From the NCBI GenBank assembly GCA_963704505.1, contig OY969912.1, positions 2,542,001 to 2,606,000 on the forward strand: 64,000 nucleotides of DNA, in the 5' to 3' direction. Origin of the DNA: VRUE01 sp963704505. GTDB taxonomy: Bacteria > Actinomycetota > Thermoleophilia > Solirubrobacterales > 70-9. The notes beneath the pieces are model-generated. The model did no database searches. It was not told where the DNA came from and saw only the letters and a program-made list of their open reading frames with translations. The position numbers were made by a program, and so were the translations under genes. Within the stretch, counting starts at the first letter, position 1, and every line of letters begins with the position of its first letter. Below are positions 8,013 through 16,272 of this stretch, piece by piece.

Positions 8013-8930
8013 CTACTTCGGGAAAAGCTGAGCGTGGATCAGCGTGCTCTTCATGCCGGAAGCGGCCAGTGGCACAGCGGCGCGGCCGGGGAAGTCGACG
8101 GTCAGGTTGCCGCTCCAGCGCTGCTTGAGCGGAGCGGAACCGCGGAACGAGGCGGATCCGGAAAACGGCGCCGCCGGCCTGAGCTTGGCGCTGGCGAGAT
8201 CGGACCGGTAGGCGAAGGATCCCGAGGGGGCCGAGGTCTGGACGCCTCGGCTGATGCGGAGAGGGCCGCGGCGTTCGCTGATCGTGGCGTTGATCAGCAC
8301 CCGGGAGCTGGGCCGGTTCTTGTAGACCTGAATCGCCACCTTCCCGCCCCTCGTGGCCCCGATCACACGCAGCCTCGCGCCGGCGACGTCGGGATCGGTC
8401 ACTTCGCGGAATTCGTCGCCTTTGCAGGCCGCTTCGACCAGCGGCTGAATCAGCGCCGGGGTCTTCGTCGCGGCGGCTTCCGTGAAACCTTCCTCACCGT
8501 GAAATTCGATCGTCCCTTCGAAGGTCCCGGGGCGGTATTCGACCGGTTTGCCACCGCAGGAGGGCCGCACCTTCGTGGCCGCGCCCGAGGGGACCAGGTC
8601 GACGCTGACCGTCCCCAGGCTCTGGAGGTCGGCGTGGATGGACGTCGGGGTCACGGTGGCGGGCGCGATGTAGGAGACGTCGGCACCGGCGGCGCCTTTG
8701 GCGAGGATGTAGATGGAACCCTTGCCGCTCTTTTTTTCGGAGACCGCTACGCCAAGGAGCGAGTAGCCGTTGCTCGCTTCGAGTTCGAACACCCCCAGCC
8801 CGGTGATTTCCGGCTTTTTTTCGGCGGCCGTCGCGGGGACGGCGCCGAGCAGCGCGACAAGCAGCGCACAGGCGGTCGCGCCCAGCCAGTGGCGGGCGCG
8901 GCGCGGCTTTTTATGAACCTGAACGGCCAT
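8013..8930 (-). CDS. Secreted protein of unknown function
   Basis: A 305-residue protein not matched to a named family. It has a basic N-terminus (VHKKPRRARHW), a hydrophobic core (ATACALLVALLGAVPATA) and a probable signal-peptidase site near residue 35. The rest is predicted extracellular: alternating polar and hydrophobic strands, Lys/Gly-rich turns, and two Cys (SCGGK and AACKGD). The C-terminal half repeats the theme of a beta-rich fold (FSGSASFRG; GNLTVDFPGRAAVPL). It is separated by 48 bp from the CotH-type gene on the same strand and may be co-expressed with it. Both are exported, but no functional link can be shown. Confidence 0.7.
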   Translation of the reverse strand: MAVQVHKKPRRARHWLGATACALLVALLGAVPATAAEKKPEITGLGVFELEASNGYSLLGVAVSEKKSGKGSIYILAKGAAGADVSYIAPATVTPTSIHADLQSLGTVSVDLVPSGAATKVRPSCGGKPVEYRPGTFEGTIEFHGEEGFTEAAATKTPALIQPLVEAACKGDEFREVTDPDVAGARLRVIGATRGGKVAIQVYKNRPSSRVLINATISERRGPLRISRGVQTSAPSGSFAYRSDLASAKLRPAAPFSGSASFRGSAPLKQRWSGNLTVDFPGRAAVPLAASGMKSTLIHAQLFPK

Positions 8931-8978
8931 GTCTTCAATGACAACGCCTCCCGGGGCCGAAATCTTCGGTCCGGGGGA

Positions 8979-11111
8979 TCAGCGCGGCTCGACGACGAAA
9001 CGGTAAGTGGACGGCCTGAGGCTCGAAACTCCACCGCTGCTGGCCGTGATCGCCAGGACATGAGGACCGTTTCCCAGCCTCGGCAGCGTCAGGGGCGAGC
9101 CGCACGGGCGCCAGGCCCGACGCCCCAGCCTGCAGGCGAAGGTCACCGTGGGCGAGTCCGACCCGAAGCGGAAGGTCGGCGTTCGGTCGTGGGTCCGGCG
9201 TGGCGGCTTTCGGCGCAGGGTGACGGACGGCGTCTTCAGAAGCATGGGGGCCGGCAGGGTCACGCCACCGGCCGCCGGGGCCACCTGGGTAAGGCTCGCC
9301 GATCCCGAGATCGGCGGTTCGACCGAGAGGTCGCGCACAGACACGATCGACACGCCGCCGACGGATGATGCGGTGACGCTCGCCGAGTACACCCCATCGC
9401 CGGCGTCGGCGACCGGGCCGAGCGACTGACCGCCGTCGGACGAGATCGCGATCTCGTCCCCCGGGACGGGGTTTCCGAATGCGTCGGTGACGGTCGCGGT
9501 CGCCAATGCCCTCGAAGCGCCGTCGGCCGGGAGCGTGGACGGCTGAATGGCGAGCGTGGCGCTCACCGCCGGCCCCGGGGTCTGGGTCAGGGTCGCATCG
9601 GCGGAGAGCCCTTCGACCGAGAGGTCGGTCGCCGTGATCCGGGCCGTGCCCGCCGACGACGTCGAGGTGATCGGCACGCTGTAGGACCCGTTGTCGTGGT
9701 CGGTGACCGCGCCGATCGCCTGCCCGGCGTCGGTTGAGAAGACGACTTCATCGCCGGCGATCGGGTCGCCTTCGGCATCGGTCAGCGACGCGGTGGCCGT
9801 GGTCGTCGAGACCCCGTCGGCCACGAGCGAGGCCGGTTCGAGCGAGATCTGCAGGTGGGAGCCCGGCACCTCGGGCGGCTGCGTCGCGAGCCACTGTGAG
9901 AGTTCGGCCGGGCGCTGGGCGATGAAGGCCCGTGTGCCGCTCACGCTGCTCTGGATCTCGGCCAGGCCGTGCTCGTGGCGGCTGTTGCCCATTTCCATTT
10001 CCTGCCAGGGCGCGAGCAGCGCAGCCGTCGCCGCGGCGTGCGCGTCGAGGTCATCGGCGGCGAGCGCGGCCTGCATTTCCCGCAGGGACCTCCGGTACAT
10101 CTCGGCGCAGCTCTCGTCCTCCAGGCACCGGGTGAAGAGGACCCCGGCGCTGCCGCCGAATTCGAGCCGTTCGTCCCAGGTCTGGTCGGTTCCCCAGGGC
10201 AGCATCAAGAAGCGGCCGTCCGGTTCGCTCATCAGGTAGTAGTTGTTCGGTTGGTAGGAGGTCTTCCGCCCGGAGTAGCCGTCCCAGTGGCCGATGTATT
10301 TCTCGATCGCCCACATCCGCGTCATCTCCTTGAGGTCGGCGAGAGGTTCGACCCGGGCCGACCAGTCGTCGCCGCCGGGGCGGTTGACCAGCTCGATCAG
10401 GGCCTTCAGGTCGTCCCGGTTTTTTTCGCTGCCCTCGTCGATCTCGAATTCGCCCGCCCTCTGATCGATTTCCGACTGTTCATCGGCGGGCCCGGTCTCG
10501 ACGTCGTTCCCGTAGGACCCCTCGTAGAGGTGGTCGAACTCCCCGAAGCGCTTGGCCAGCGAGATGTCGTCGAGTGTCTCGATGTCGAGGTGCATGCCGA
10601 AGTCCACGCCGTTCACATAGACGTAGGCGTAGCCGGTGCGCGATCCCTGCACCCCGAGCGAGCCGAACGCTTCATAGGCGAGGCGCTCGTGGATCATCGA
10701 GGGGTCCTGAACCATGTTGTTGAGGGTCATCTTCTTGAGGCCGAGGAACTTCTGGCCTTTGACGAAGCTGAACTTGACCTTGAAGGCCGCCTTCTGGTCG
10801 AGCGTGCGGCTCGAGCCGAGCTGCCCCTTGAGGCGGATGCCGACGGTGATCGGGGTCGAGGAGGGAGCCACCCCGCTCGGCGACCCATCGGTCTCGGCCA
10901 GGGCGAAGGTGCCTTCGACATATTCGTCCGGGTCGGAGGCGAGTTCTTCTTCGGAAGCCTGCGGAAGGGTCAGATAGACGACCTCGACCGTGTTCGGCGA
11001 GTAGATCGCCGCGGCCGGGTCCTCGGCGAAGGCGGGGGCTGAGACCGCCAAGGCGACGCCTACGACGGCAAGGACGGCGACGATCCCGGTCCTGATTGCC
11101 CTCACACCCAT
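8979..11111 (-). CDS. Secreted CotH-kinase-family protein with two bacterial Ig-like domains
   Basis: A 710-residue exported protein with a signal peptide at 1-~29 (core GIVAVLAVVGVALAVSAPAFA). Residues ~40-410 resemble CotH: the family-typical GIRLKGQLGSSRTLDQKAAF region, the KKMTLNN strand, HERLAYEAFGSLGV, and the C-lobe stretch DGYSGRKTSYQPNNYYL with MLPWGTDQTW. CotH is an atypical protein kinase of spore coats; distant homologues occur in many non-spore proteins. Two invasin/Big-type Ig domains follow (~420-510 and ~515-610; SLVADGVSTTTATASLTD and TLPADGASRALATATVTD). A basic linker (TLRRKPPRRTHDRTPTF) leads to a C-terminal beta domain with two Cys. Activity as a kinase is unproven. Confidence 0.8.
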   Translation of the reverse strand: MGVRAIRTGIVAVLAVVGVALAVSAPAFAEDPAAAIYSPNTVEVVYLTLPQASEEELASDPDEYVEGTFALAETDGSPSGVAPSSTPITVGIRLKGQLGSSRTLDQKAAFKVKFSFVKGQKFLGLKKMTLNNMVQDPSMIHERLAYEAFGSLGVQGSRTGYAYVYVNGVDFGMHLDIETLDDISLAKRFGEFDHLYEGSYGNDVETGPADEQSEIDQRAGEFEIDEGSEKNRDDLKALIELVNRPGGDDWSARVEPLADLKEMTRMWAIEKYIGHWDGYSGRKTSYQPNNYYLMSEPDGRFLMLPWGTDQTWDERLEFGGSAGVLFTRCLEDESCAEMYRRSLREMQAALAADDLDAHAAATAALLAPWQEMEMGNSRHEHGLAEIQSSVSGTRAFIAQRPAELSQWLATQPPEVPGSHLQISLEPASLVADGVSTTTATASLTDAEGDPIAGDEVVFSTDAGQAIGAVTDHDNGSYSVPITSTSSAGTARITATDLSVEGLSADATLTQTPGPAVSATLAIQPSTLPADGASRALATATVTDAFGNPVPGDEIAISSDGGQSLGPVADAGDGVYSASVTASSVGGVSIVSVRDLSVEPPISGSASLTQVAPAAGGVTLPAPMLLKTPSVTLRRKPPRRTHDRTPTFRFGSDSPTVTFACRLGRRAWRPCGSPLTLPRLGNGPHVLAITASSGGVSSLRPSTYRFVVEPR

Positions 11112-11230
11112 AAACGCACGGTAGCCGGATTAATTTTGTCCACCCATTCCCGGGAGCCCTTCCCCCGTCCCCTGGCACATCCGCGATGGCGCCCGGGGCC
11201 GAGCTGCCGAATCTGATTCGATAGGCGGCG

Positions 11231-12688
11231 ATGCCCGTCAGCGCCCAGTACAGCGTCACGATCCGGGTCGAGCTGGACGCTCGCCAGGAGCCCCTGGGCA
11301 AGCTGACGGCGGCGATCGCCGAGGCCGGCGGACAGCTCCAGGGGGTGGATCTCGTCCCCGGCGCCGGCGGCGAGGGGAAGCGGGTGCGCGAGTTCACGAT
11401 CGACGCCCAGGACCGCGAGCATTGGGAGCGGATCCTGCGCGGGATCGGCTCGACCCGCGGTGCCCGCGTCCTCGACTACGTGGACCGCACGATGCAGATG
11501 CACCGGGGCGGCAAGATCTCGGTCGAGAACAAGTACCCGCTGAAGACCCGCGACGACCTCTCGATGGCCTATACGCCGGGCGTCGCCCGGGTCTGCGAGG
11601 ACATCCACGCCGACCGCGCCAAGGCCTTCGAGTACACGATCAAGAAGAACACGGTCGCCGTCGTCTCCGACGGCAGCGCCGTGCTCGGCCTCGGCAACAT
11701 CGGCCCCGAGGCGGCGATGCCGGTGATGGAGGGCAAGGCGATGCTCTTCAAGGAGTTCGCCCAGGTCGACGCCTTCCCGATCTGCCTCGACACACAGGAC
11801 ACCGAGGAGATCATCAAGGCAGTCGAACTGATCGCCCCGACCTTCGGCGGGATCAACCTCGAGGACATCTCCGCCCCGCGCTGCTTCGAGATCGAGGATC
11901 GGTTGAAGGAGTCGATCGACATTCCGGTTTTTCACGACGACCAGCACGGAACCGCGGTTGTCACGATGGCGGCGCTCTTCAACGCGCTGAAGATCGTCGG
12001 CAAGCCGATCGAGGACCTGCGCGTTCTCGTCGTCGGCCTCGGCGCGGCCGGCGTCGCGGTGACCAAGATGATGCTCGCCTCCGGTGTCACCCACGTGATC
12101 GGCTGCGACCGCCAGGGCGCCCTTTCGACCGAGCGCGAGGACTACAAGGCGGGCGAGATGACCGAGATCAAGCGCTGGTATTCGGAGCATTCGAACCCGG
12201 AACACATCCACGGGCAGCCCGAGGACGTACTGGATGGCATGGACCTCTTCGTCGGGCTGTCCGGGCCCGGAATCATCTCGGCCGACTCGCTGGAGAAGAT
12301 GAATGACGACGCAATCGTCTTCGCGATGGCGAACCCGACGCCCGAGGTGATGCCCGAGGACGCCGCCCCCCACGTGCGGATCATGGCCACCGGGCGCTCC
12401 GACTACCCGAACCAGATCAACAACGTGCTCGCCTTCCCGGGGATCTTCCGCGGCGCGCTCGACGCCGGCGCCCCCCGCATCACCGAGGAGATGAAGCTCG
12501 CCGCCGCCAAGGGCATCGCGATGGCGGTGACCGAGGAAGACCTCTCCGAGGACTACATCATCCCCAGCGTCTTCAATCGCGAAGTCGCGCCGAAGGTCGC
12601 CGAAGCCGTCGTCGAGGAGGCCAAGCGCGAGGGCATCGCCCGCTTCAGCGAGGAGACCGGGACCTTCTCGACGGTGGAGGTCGGTTAG
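11231..12688 (+). CDS. NAD(P)-dependent malic enzyme with N-terminal ACT domain
   Basis: A 485-residue cytosolic enzyme that oxidatively decarboxylates malate to pyruvate. The first ~80 residues look like an ACT regulatory domain (YSVTIRVELDARQEPLGKL). The catalytic part follows: LSMAYTPGVARVCEDI, the catalytic Lys region MEGKAMLFKEFAQVDAFP, metal-binding NLEDISAPRCFEIE, the PVFHDDQHGTAVV motif, and the Rossmann segment LVVGLGAAGVAVTKMML. MANPTPEV and GRSDYPNQINN are also family signatures. It is divergent from the CotH gene (119-bp gap). The SDR gene downstream starts only three bases after the stop, so the two are probably co-translated. Confidence 0.95.
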   Translation: MPVSAQYSVTIRVELDARQEPLGKLTAAIAEAGGQLQGVDLVPGAGGEGKRVREFTIDAQDREHWERILRGIGSTRGARVLDYVDRTMQMHRGGKISVENKYPLKTRDDLSMAYTPGVARVCEDIHADRAKAFEYTIKKNTVAVVSDGSAVLGLGNIGPEAAMPVMEGKAMLFKEFAQVDAFPICLDTQDTEEIIKAVELIAPTFGGINLEDISAPRCFEIEDRLKESIDIPVFHDDQHGTAVVTMAALFNALKIVGKPIEDLRVLVVGLGAAGVAVTKMMLASGVTHVIGCDRQGALSTEREDYKAGEMTEIKRWYSEHSNPEHIHGQPEDVLDGMDLFVGLSGPGIISADSLEKMNDDAIVFAMANPTPEVMPEDAAPHVRIMATGRSDYPNQINNVLAFPGIFRGALDAGAPRITEEMKLAAAKGIAMAVTEEDLSEDYIIPSVFNREVAPKVAEAVVEEAKREGIARFSEETGTFSTVEVG

Positions 12689-12691
12689 CTG

Positions 12692-13600
12692 GTGAAGGTT
12701 CTCGTCACCGGAGCCAGCGGCTTTATCGGGTCGGCACTCTGCGACTCGCTGCTGGCCCGGGGCGACACGGTCGTCGGCCTCACCCGCGACCCCGAGCGGG
12801 CCCGCGGCACAAACCTCAGCGTCCTCTGGCATCGCTGGGAGCCGACCCTGGAACGGCCCCCGGGGGATGCCTTCGACGGGGTCGACGTCGTCGTCAACCT
12901 CGAGGGCGAGAAGATCGACCAGCGCTGGACCGACGAGGCCAAGCAGCGGATCATGGAGAGCCGGCGCACCGGCACCAGGAACCTGATCGGGACCCTGGCG
13001 GGCCTCGAGGAGAAGCCGAAGGCGCTCGTCAATCAATCGGCGATCGGCTTCTACGGGGACCGCGGCGACACGATCGTCGACGAGACCTCCACCAACGGCG
13101 GCGAGACCTTCGACTCCCAGGTCGTCACAGAGTGGGAGCGGGCGGCGAGCGAGGCGGAGGCGATCGGCATGCGTCTGGCGATCGTCCGCACCGGCCACGT
13201 CCTCGATCCGAGCGGCGGCTTCCTGGCCAGCCTGCTGCCGCCCTTCAAGCTCGGCGTCGGCGGCCCGCTGGCAGGCGGCGACCAGTACGTGTCATGGGTC
13301 CATATGGACGACGAGCTGGGGATCCTGCGCTGGGCGATCGACGACGAGTCGGTGAACGGCGTCGTCAACTCGACCGCCCCGAACCCGGTCACGAACAAGG
13401 TCTTCTCCAAGGCCCTGGGCAGGGCCCTGAAGCGCCCCGCAGTACTGCCGATCCCGGGACTCGTCCTCGATCTCAAATTCGGCAGCGAGTTCGGGGTCGT
13501 CCTCAAGGGGGGCCAAAGGGTGCTGCCACGAAGGACGCAAGAGCTCGGGTACACGTTCAAGTTCACGGACGTGGATTCAGCCCTGTCCGACTTGCTGTAG
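12692..13600 (+). CDS. NAD-dependent epimerase/SDR protein, TIGR01777 family
   Basis: A 302-residue short-chain dehydrogenase-like protein. The Rossmann motif is at the N-terminus (VLVTGASGFIGSALCDSLL), with a VDVVVNLEGEKI segment, a QSAIGFYGDRGD motif (Ser plus Tyr), and a C-terminal domain of the DUF1731 kind (LRRTQELG-like region, VLPRRTQELGYTF). This matches the TIGR01777 subfamily (YfcH-like), whose substrate is unknown. Translation begins at GTG 12692, three bases after the malic enzyme stop, which indicates coupling. It is convergent with the lipoprotein gene that ends at 13614. Confidence 0.88.
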   Translation: MKVLVTGASGFIGSALCDSLLARGDTVVGLTRDPERARGTNLSVLWHRWEPTLERPPGDAFDGVDVVVNLEGEKIDQRWTDEAKQRIMESRRTGTRNLIGTLAGLEEKPKALVNQSAIGFYGDRGDTIVDETSTNGGETFDSQVVTEWERAASEAEAIGMRLAIVRTGHVLDPSGGFLASLLPPFKLGVGGPLAGGDQYVSWVHMDDELGILRWAIDDESVNGVVNSTAPNPVTNKVFSKALGRALKRPAVLPIPGLVLDLKFGSEFGVVLKGGQRVLPRRTQELGYTFKFTDVDSALSDLL

Positions 13601-13613
13601 ACGGTGCCCGCTC

Positions 13614-14129
13614 TCAACTAGGCGGCGAGGGGTGGCCCCGCGCCGCCCACACGGATTCGCGAGGCGATTCATTGGAGTCCCGCGCGTCGAGGGTGTTCAA
13701 GACCGTGGACAAGCCCGTTGCGCCGGAGCTGGCGATGATCGTGGCGATCTCCGGTTCTTCGAGGATCGGGCGGGCGAAGGAGACTGCGGGTCCCGGTGGG
13801 GCGACGAAGGCAACGCTGGATGAGTCTTCGACCGTGCGGCGGGCATCGGCGCCGATCGCCGCCAAGTCGAGCTTCCCCTTGCGCTGACTGGGTCCCAGGC
13901 ACTCGACCCGGACCCTCACGTCTCCGGCCTGAGCGCCGTTCTTGGCCAACCCCCGCTTCGCCTCGGGACAAAGAGGAGCCCCGACGTAAACGCTCACAGT
14001 CGCCCCCTTCCCAACTTCCCCTCCCGAGCCACAGCCCACCATTCCGAGAGCCGCTGCCGCAACGACGAGAGCTGCCGCTGACGCGACCCTTCTGGGCGTA
14101 TGACGAGAGGGGCGTGTGACCCTCTCCAA
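13614..14129 (-). CDS. Small putative lipoprotein
   Basis: About 171 residues if it begins at TTG 14129; there is no in-frame ATG or GTG between the upstream hairpin and the signal peptide, so the start is uncertain (an in-frame ATG at 14222 would read through the hairpin and overlap pfkA). A basic segment (TRPSRHTPRRVAS) and an Ala/Val core lead to the lipobox LGMVGC, followed by a Ser/Gly linker, so it should be a lipid-anchored extracytoplasmic protein. The body begins ATVSVYVGAPLCPEAKRGLA and contains DLAAIGADARRTVEDSSSVA and PILEEPEIATIIASSG. This vaguely recalls one lobe of periplasmic-binding-protein folds but is far too short for a full one. Function unknown. Confidence 0.55.
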   Translation of the reverse strand: MERVTRPSRHTPRRVASAAALVVAAAALGMVGCGSGGEVGKGATVSVYVGAPLCPEAKRGLAKNGAQAGDVRVRVECLGPSQRKGKLDLAAIGADARRTVEDSSSVAFVAPPGPAVSFARPILEEPEIATIIASSGATGLSTVLNTLDARDSNESPRESVWAARGHPSPPS

Positions 14130-14171
14130 AACACTCAAGAGCGGCCTCCCGGCCGCTCGTTTTGGGGAGGG
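14120..14171. repeat. Two-stem hairpin repeat, copy 1 (terminator-like, after pfkA)
   Basis: An outer 13-bp stem (14120-14132 with 14159-14171, one G-T wobble) encloses an inner perfect 8-bp stem (GAGCGGCC / GGCCGCTC) with loop TCCC. A six-base bulge ACTCAA lies on one side only. The same architecture recurs at 31572-31621. On the minus strand it lies 22 bases after the pfkA stop and the inner stem is followed by TTGAGTGTTTT, so it probably terminates pfkA transcription. Confidence 0.75.
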
Positions 14172-14193
14172 TTGCGCGCCCCTCCCCCCCCAC

Positions 14194-15222
14194 TCACCCA
14201 AAGAACACCTCGGCCTCGGCATACAACTCCGCCGGCACCGTCTTCAACTCCGCCGTCGCCGCCGACAGAGGCACGAGTTCGATATCCGTGCCGCGCAGGG
14301 CGGTCATCTGCCCCCAGCTGCCGCCGTCGGCGGCGTCGATCGCGTGCAGGCCGAAGCGTGTCGCGAGGACCCGGTCGAAGGCGGTCGGGGTGCCGCCCCG
14401 CTGCACGTGGCCGAGGACAGTGGCCCGCGTCTCCTTGCCGGTGCGGCCCTCGATCTCACCCTCCAGCCAGTGGGCGATGCCGCCGAGGCGGGCGTGACCG
14501 AAAGAGTCGGTGCCGCCCTCGAGCTCGGCCGGAATCCCCCCCTTCGGCTGGGCGCCCTCGGCGACCACGACGATCGGGGCGAAATGGGCTTCGTAGCGCC
14601 GCCCGACCAGCTCGCAGACGCGCTCGATGTCGAAGGGCAACTCCGGGATCAGGATCAGGTTGGCGCCGCCGGCGAGCCCGGCGTGGAAGGCGATCCAGCC
14701 GGCATGCCGTCCCATGACCTCGACGATCAGGACCCGGTGGTGGCTGTCGGCGGTGGTGTGCAGGCGGTCGATCGCCTCCATCGCGATGTTGACCGCGGTG
14801 TCGAATCCGAAGGTGTAGTCGGTCGCGCCGAGGTCGTTGTCGATCGTCTTCGGGACCCCCACCACGTTGAGGCCGTGCTCCTCGTGCAGGCGCGAGGCGG
14901 CGCCGAGAGTGTCCTCGCCGCCGATCGCGATCAGGCCGTCGACCTCGGCCGCCGCGAGGTTTTCGAGGATCCGCCGCGGTCCGTCCTCGGAGGCGAACGG
15001 ATTGGTCCGGGAGGAGCCGAGAATCGTCCCGCCCCGGGGCAGGATCCCGCGGACCTCGGGCACTCCCAACGGGCCGCGGTCGTCCTCCAGCGGCCCGCGC
15101 CAGCCATCGCGGTAGCCGACGAACTCGTGCCCCAGCTGTTCGACCCCCTTGCGGACGATCGCGCGGATCACCGCGTTCAGTCCGGGGCAGTCGCCGCCGC
15201 CGGTGAGCACTCCGATTCGCAT
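14194..15222 (-). CDS. pfkA: 6-phosphofructokinase, probably pyrophosphate-dependent
   Basis: A 342-residue glycolytic enzyme phosphorylating fructose 6-phosphate. It shows the N-terminal phosphate-binding MRIGVLTGGGDCPGLNAVIR, the active-site PKTIDNDLGATDYTFGFDTA, and MGRHAGWIAFHAGLA. At position 104 the sequence is GGEDT (Asp), and Lys follows Pro at 124-125. In this family Gly at the first site goes with ATP use, while Asp/Lys marks PPi-dependent enzymes such as the actinomycete PPi-PFK, so PPi is predicted as phosphate donor. The ATG at 15222 has GGAGG five bases upstream. Hairpin repeat copy 1 lies 22 bp beyond the stop. Divergent methyltransferase gene upstream. Confidence 0.93.
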   Translation of the reverse strand: MRIGVLTGGGDCPGLNAVIRAIVRKGVEQLGHEFVGYRDGWRGPLEDDRGPLGVPEVRGILPRGGTILGSSRTNPFASEDGPRRILENLAAAEVDGLIAIGGEDTLGAASRLHEEHGLNVVGVPKTIDNDLGATDYTFGFDTAVNIAMEAIDRLHTTADSHHRVLIVEVMGRHAGWIAFHAGLAGGANLILIPELPFDIERVCELVGRRYEAHFAPIVVVAEGAQPKGGIPAELEGGTDSFGHARLGGIAHWLEGEIEGRTGKETRATVLGHVQRGGTPTAFDRVLATRFGLHAIDAADGGSWGQMTALRGTDIELVPLSAATAELKTVPAELYAEAEVFFG

Positions 15223-15290
15223 CGCCTCCACTTTAGGCACTCGCGTCGACCGGAACGGTGTAGGTTCGAACCGACCACGAGGAGGACGAG

Positions 15291-16106
15291 ATGACCGATT
15301 CACCCGACCTGGCGACTGTCACCCAGGTCCAGCAGCAGATCTGGTCAAAGGGCGACTTCGCGATGGTCGCGAGCCTCGTCAACTTCGCCAGCGAATCCCT
15401 GGTGGAGAACCTCGACCTGGTTCCCGGAGAGCGCGTGCTCGACGTCGCGACCGGCAGCGGCAACGCTGCAATCGCCGCCGCCCGCCGCACCTGGGGCAAC
15501 ACCGTCGGCGCGGACTACGTCCCGGCGCTGCTCGAGCGGGGACGCCAGCGCGCCGCCGCCGAGCGGCTCGACGTCGAGTTCGTCGAGGCCGACGCCCAGG
15601 ACCTCCCCTTCGAGGACGGCTCCTTCGACGTCGTCACCTCGGTCTTCGGAGCGATGTTCGCCCCCGACCAGGAGAAGACCGCCGCCGAGCTGCTGCGGGT
15701 CGTCAAGCCGGGCGGCCGGATCGGAATGGGCAACTGGACCCCCGACGGCGGCGTCGGGGAGATGTTCGGCACGATCGCCAAACACGCCCCGCCCCCGCCG
15801 GGCCTCGAGTCGCCTCTGCGATGGGGCACCGAGGAGCGCCTGCGCGAGCTGTTCGGCGACGGCATCTCCGACCTGCGGGTCGAGAGCCGCGTCTCGCGAC
15901 AGCCGTTCCGCTCTGCCGACCACTACATCGAGTTCTTCCGCCGATATTTCGGGCCGACGCAGATGGCCTATGACCGGGTCGGCGAGGAGGGCGAGGCCGC
16001 CCTCACGGCGGACCTGAAGAGCCTCCTCGAAGGAATGAACTCGGCGGGAGACCGGGCGATGGTGCTCGAGGCCGAGTACCTGCAGGTGATCGCCACCCGC
16101 GCCTAG
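15291..16106 (+). CDS. Class I SAM-dependent methyltransferase
   Basis: A 271-residue protein with the standard methyltransferase motifs: motif I (ERVLDVATGSGNAAIAAAR) near residue 48, an acidic residue after strand 2 (GADYVPALLERG), motif II (VEADAQDLPFEDGSFDVV), and post-II (LLRVVKPGGRIGMGNWTP). The fold resembles UbiE/Coq5-type or small-molecule methyltransferases. The C-terminal part is specific to this subgroup and the substrate is unknown. GAGGAGGA lies just upstream of the ATG. It is alone on the plus strand, divergent from pfkA and convergent with the trp genes. Confidence 0.88.
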   Translation: MTDSPDLATVTQVQQQIWSKGDFAMVASLVNFASESLVENLDLVPGERVLDVATGSGNAAIAAARRTWGNTVGADYVPALLERGRQRAAAERLDVEFVEADAQDLPFEDGSFDVVTSVFGAMFAPDQEKTAAELLRVVKPGGRIGMGNWTPDGGVGEMFGTIAKHAPPPPGLESPLRWGTEERLRELFGDGISDLRVESRVSRQPFRSADHYIEFFRRYFGPTQMAYDRVGEEGEAALTADLKSLLEGMNSAGDRAMVLEAEYLQVIATRA

Positions 16107-16113
16107 GGGCGGG

Positions 16114-16260
16114 TCAGGACTTCGGCGAGACGACGCGGATCGTCGCGCCGATGAACAGCACGAGGAAGAAGACCACTCCGGCCACCGGGCCACCCTGGCC
16201 CAGGCCGTAGGAGACGGCCATCGCGGCGAGCGCCAGAAAGAGGGTTACGACCATTCCCAT
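16114..16260 (-). CDS. 48-residue two-helix membrane protein downstream of trpA
   Basis: A short gene between the methyltransferase stop and trpA. It starts at ATG 16260, 12 bases after the trpA stop on the same strand, and ends at TGA 16114. The product has two hydrophobic stretches (VVTLFLALAAMAVSYGLG and GVVFFLVLFIGATIRVV) joined by a Gly/Gln/Pro loop, and ends VVSPKS. Composition and placement fit a genuine small membrane protein read at the end of the trp operon. There is no obvious Shine-Dalgarno, so translational coupling to trpA is likely. No family recognised. Confidence 0.6.
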   Translation of the reverse strand: MGMVVTLFLALAAMAVSYGLGQGGPVAGVVFFLVLFIGATIRVVSPKS

Positions 16261-16272
16261 GCGGCGCGAACC

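Noticed and set aside
11102..13198. A minus-strand open frame of 698 codons
   Set aside because: Antisense to malic enzyme and the SDR gene, both with strong motifs. No domain or signal visible.
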